This document shows, piece by piece, positions 63,899-64,000 of a stretch of DNA of 64,000 nucleotides; the stretch's first letter is position 1; each line of letters begins with the position of its first letter. The notes beneath the pieces were generated by a model. The model was given only the letters and a program-made list of their open reading frames with translations, was not told the DNA's origin and searched no databases. The position numbers were made by a program, and so were the translations under genes. Source of the stretch: Symsagittifera roscoffensis (lineage: Eukaryota; Xenacoelomorpha; Acoela; Convolutidae); NCBI RefSeq assembly GCF_963678635.1, contig NC_087071.1, positions 13,343,088 through 13,407,087 on the forward strand, given 5' to 3'.

Positions 63899-64000
63899 AT
63901 GATTATATCAACTGAAACCCTGTTAATGTGGCTGAATCAGAACATCTTCTGAAGCCATTTCCAATTTTATTAAGTAATTTACTGAATACATGAACTCGTT

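Overview
This is eukaryotic, probably invertebrate-animal, repeat DNA. There is no bacterial gene organisation. Almost everything recognisable is retroelement: three copies plus one orphan fragment of a very large Ty3/Gypsy-type LTR retrotransposon, and pieces of at least two kinds of other retroelement (CR1/jockey-like LINE reverse transcriptases, and a reverse transcriptase with an EGTTQGD/YADD signature). The DNA between them is AT-rich. One short possible host exon, for a single-pass membrane protein, lies at the right end. The sequence alone does not fix the species.

Layout. Element A (+, window start to about 18,184) begins inside gag and runs gag-protease, reverse transcriptase (RT), integrase, a macrodomain-like Pol tail, a spacer, a second reading frame of 2,953 codons (6,254-15,115, called ORF2 here), a 3' UTR, a polypurine-like motif and a truncated 3' LTR. 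Element B (-, about 18,185-38,580) is fused tail-to-tail to A. It has lost the end of ORF2 and its 3' LTR but keeps ORF2, all Pol domains including RNase H, gag and a 3.3-kb 5' LTR. A LINE fragment (38,600-39,338) and a 200-N gap (39,339-39,538) follow. Element C (-, 39,539-53,898) is scrambled: its ORF2 part carries a tandem duplication with a period of about 5.08 kb, most of gag-pol is deleted, and a gag 5' segment is duplicated onto the start of ORF2. Its 5' LTR ends at 53,898 inside a LINE. Beyond it are retroelement remains (53,899-58,890), an orphan ORF2 fragment D (59,192-61,450) and AT-rich DNA.

Working model. Gag-Pol supplies capsid and nucleocapsid, protease, RT/RNase H and integrase. 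Pol ends in a domain resembling an ADP-ribose-binding or hydrolysing macrodomain. ORF2 starts with a coiled coil and a complete SGNH/GDSL hydrolase, followed by a second degenerate SGNH-like domain and about 1,900 residues I cannot assign. ORF2 order is conserved in A, B and C, so it is a stable part of the element and not a chance capture. The LTRs carry a family of inverted-repeat modules with a constant 53-bp core, whose ends have the same altered form in the B subfamily. A 12-base motif next to the 3' LTR recurs inside pol in a different reading frame, like a central polypurine tract.

All copies are decayed by nonsense codons, frameshifts and deletions. A is the least shifted: ORF2 has four in-frame stops and no frame change over 8.9 kb. 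Domain calls rest on motifs read by eye; LTR ends and deletion breakpoints come from comparing the copies by eye and are approximate unless stated.
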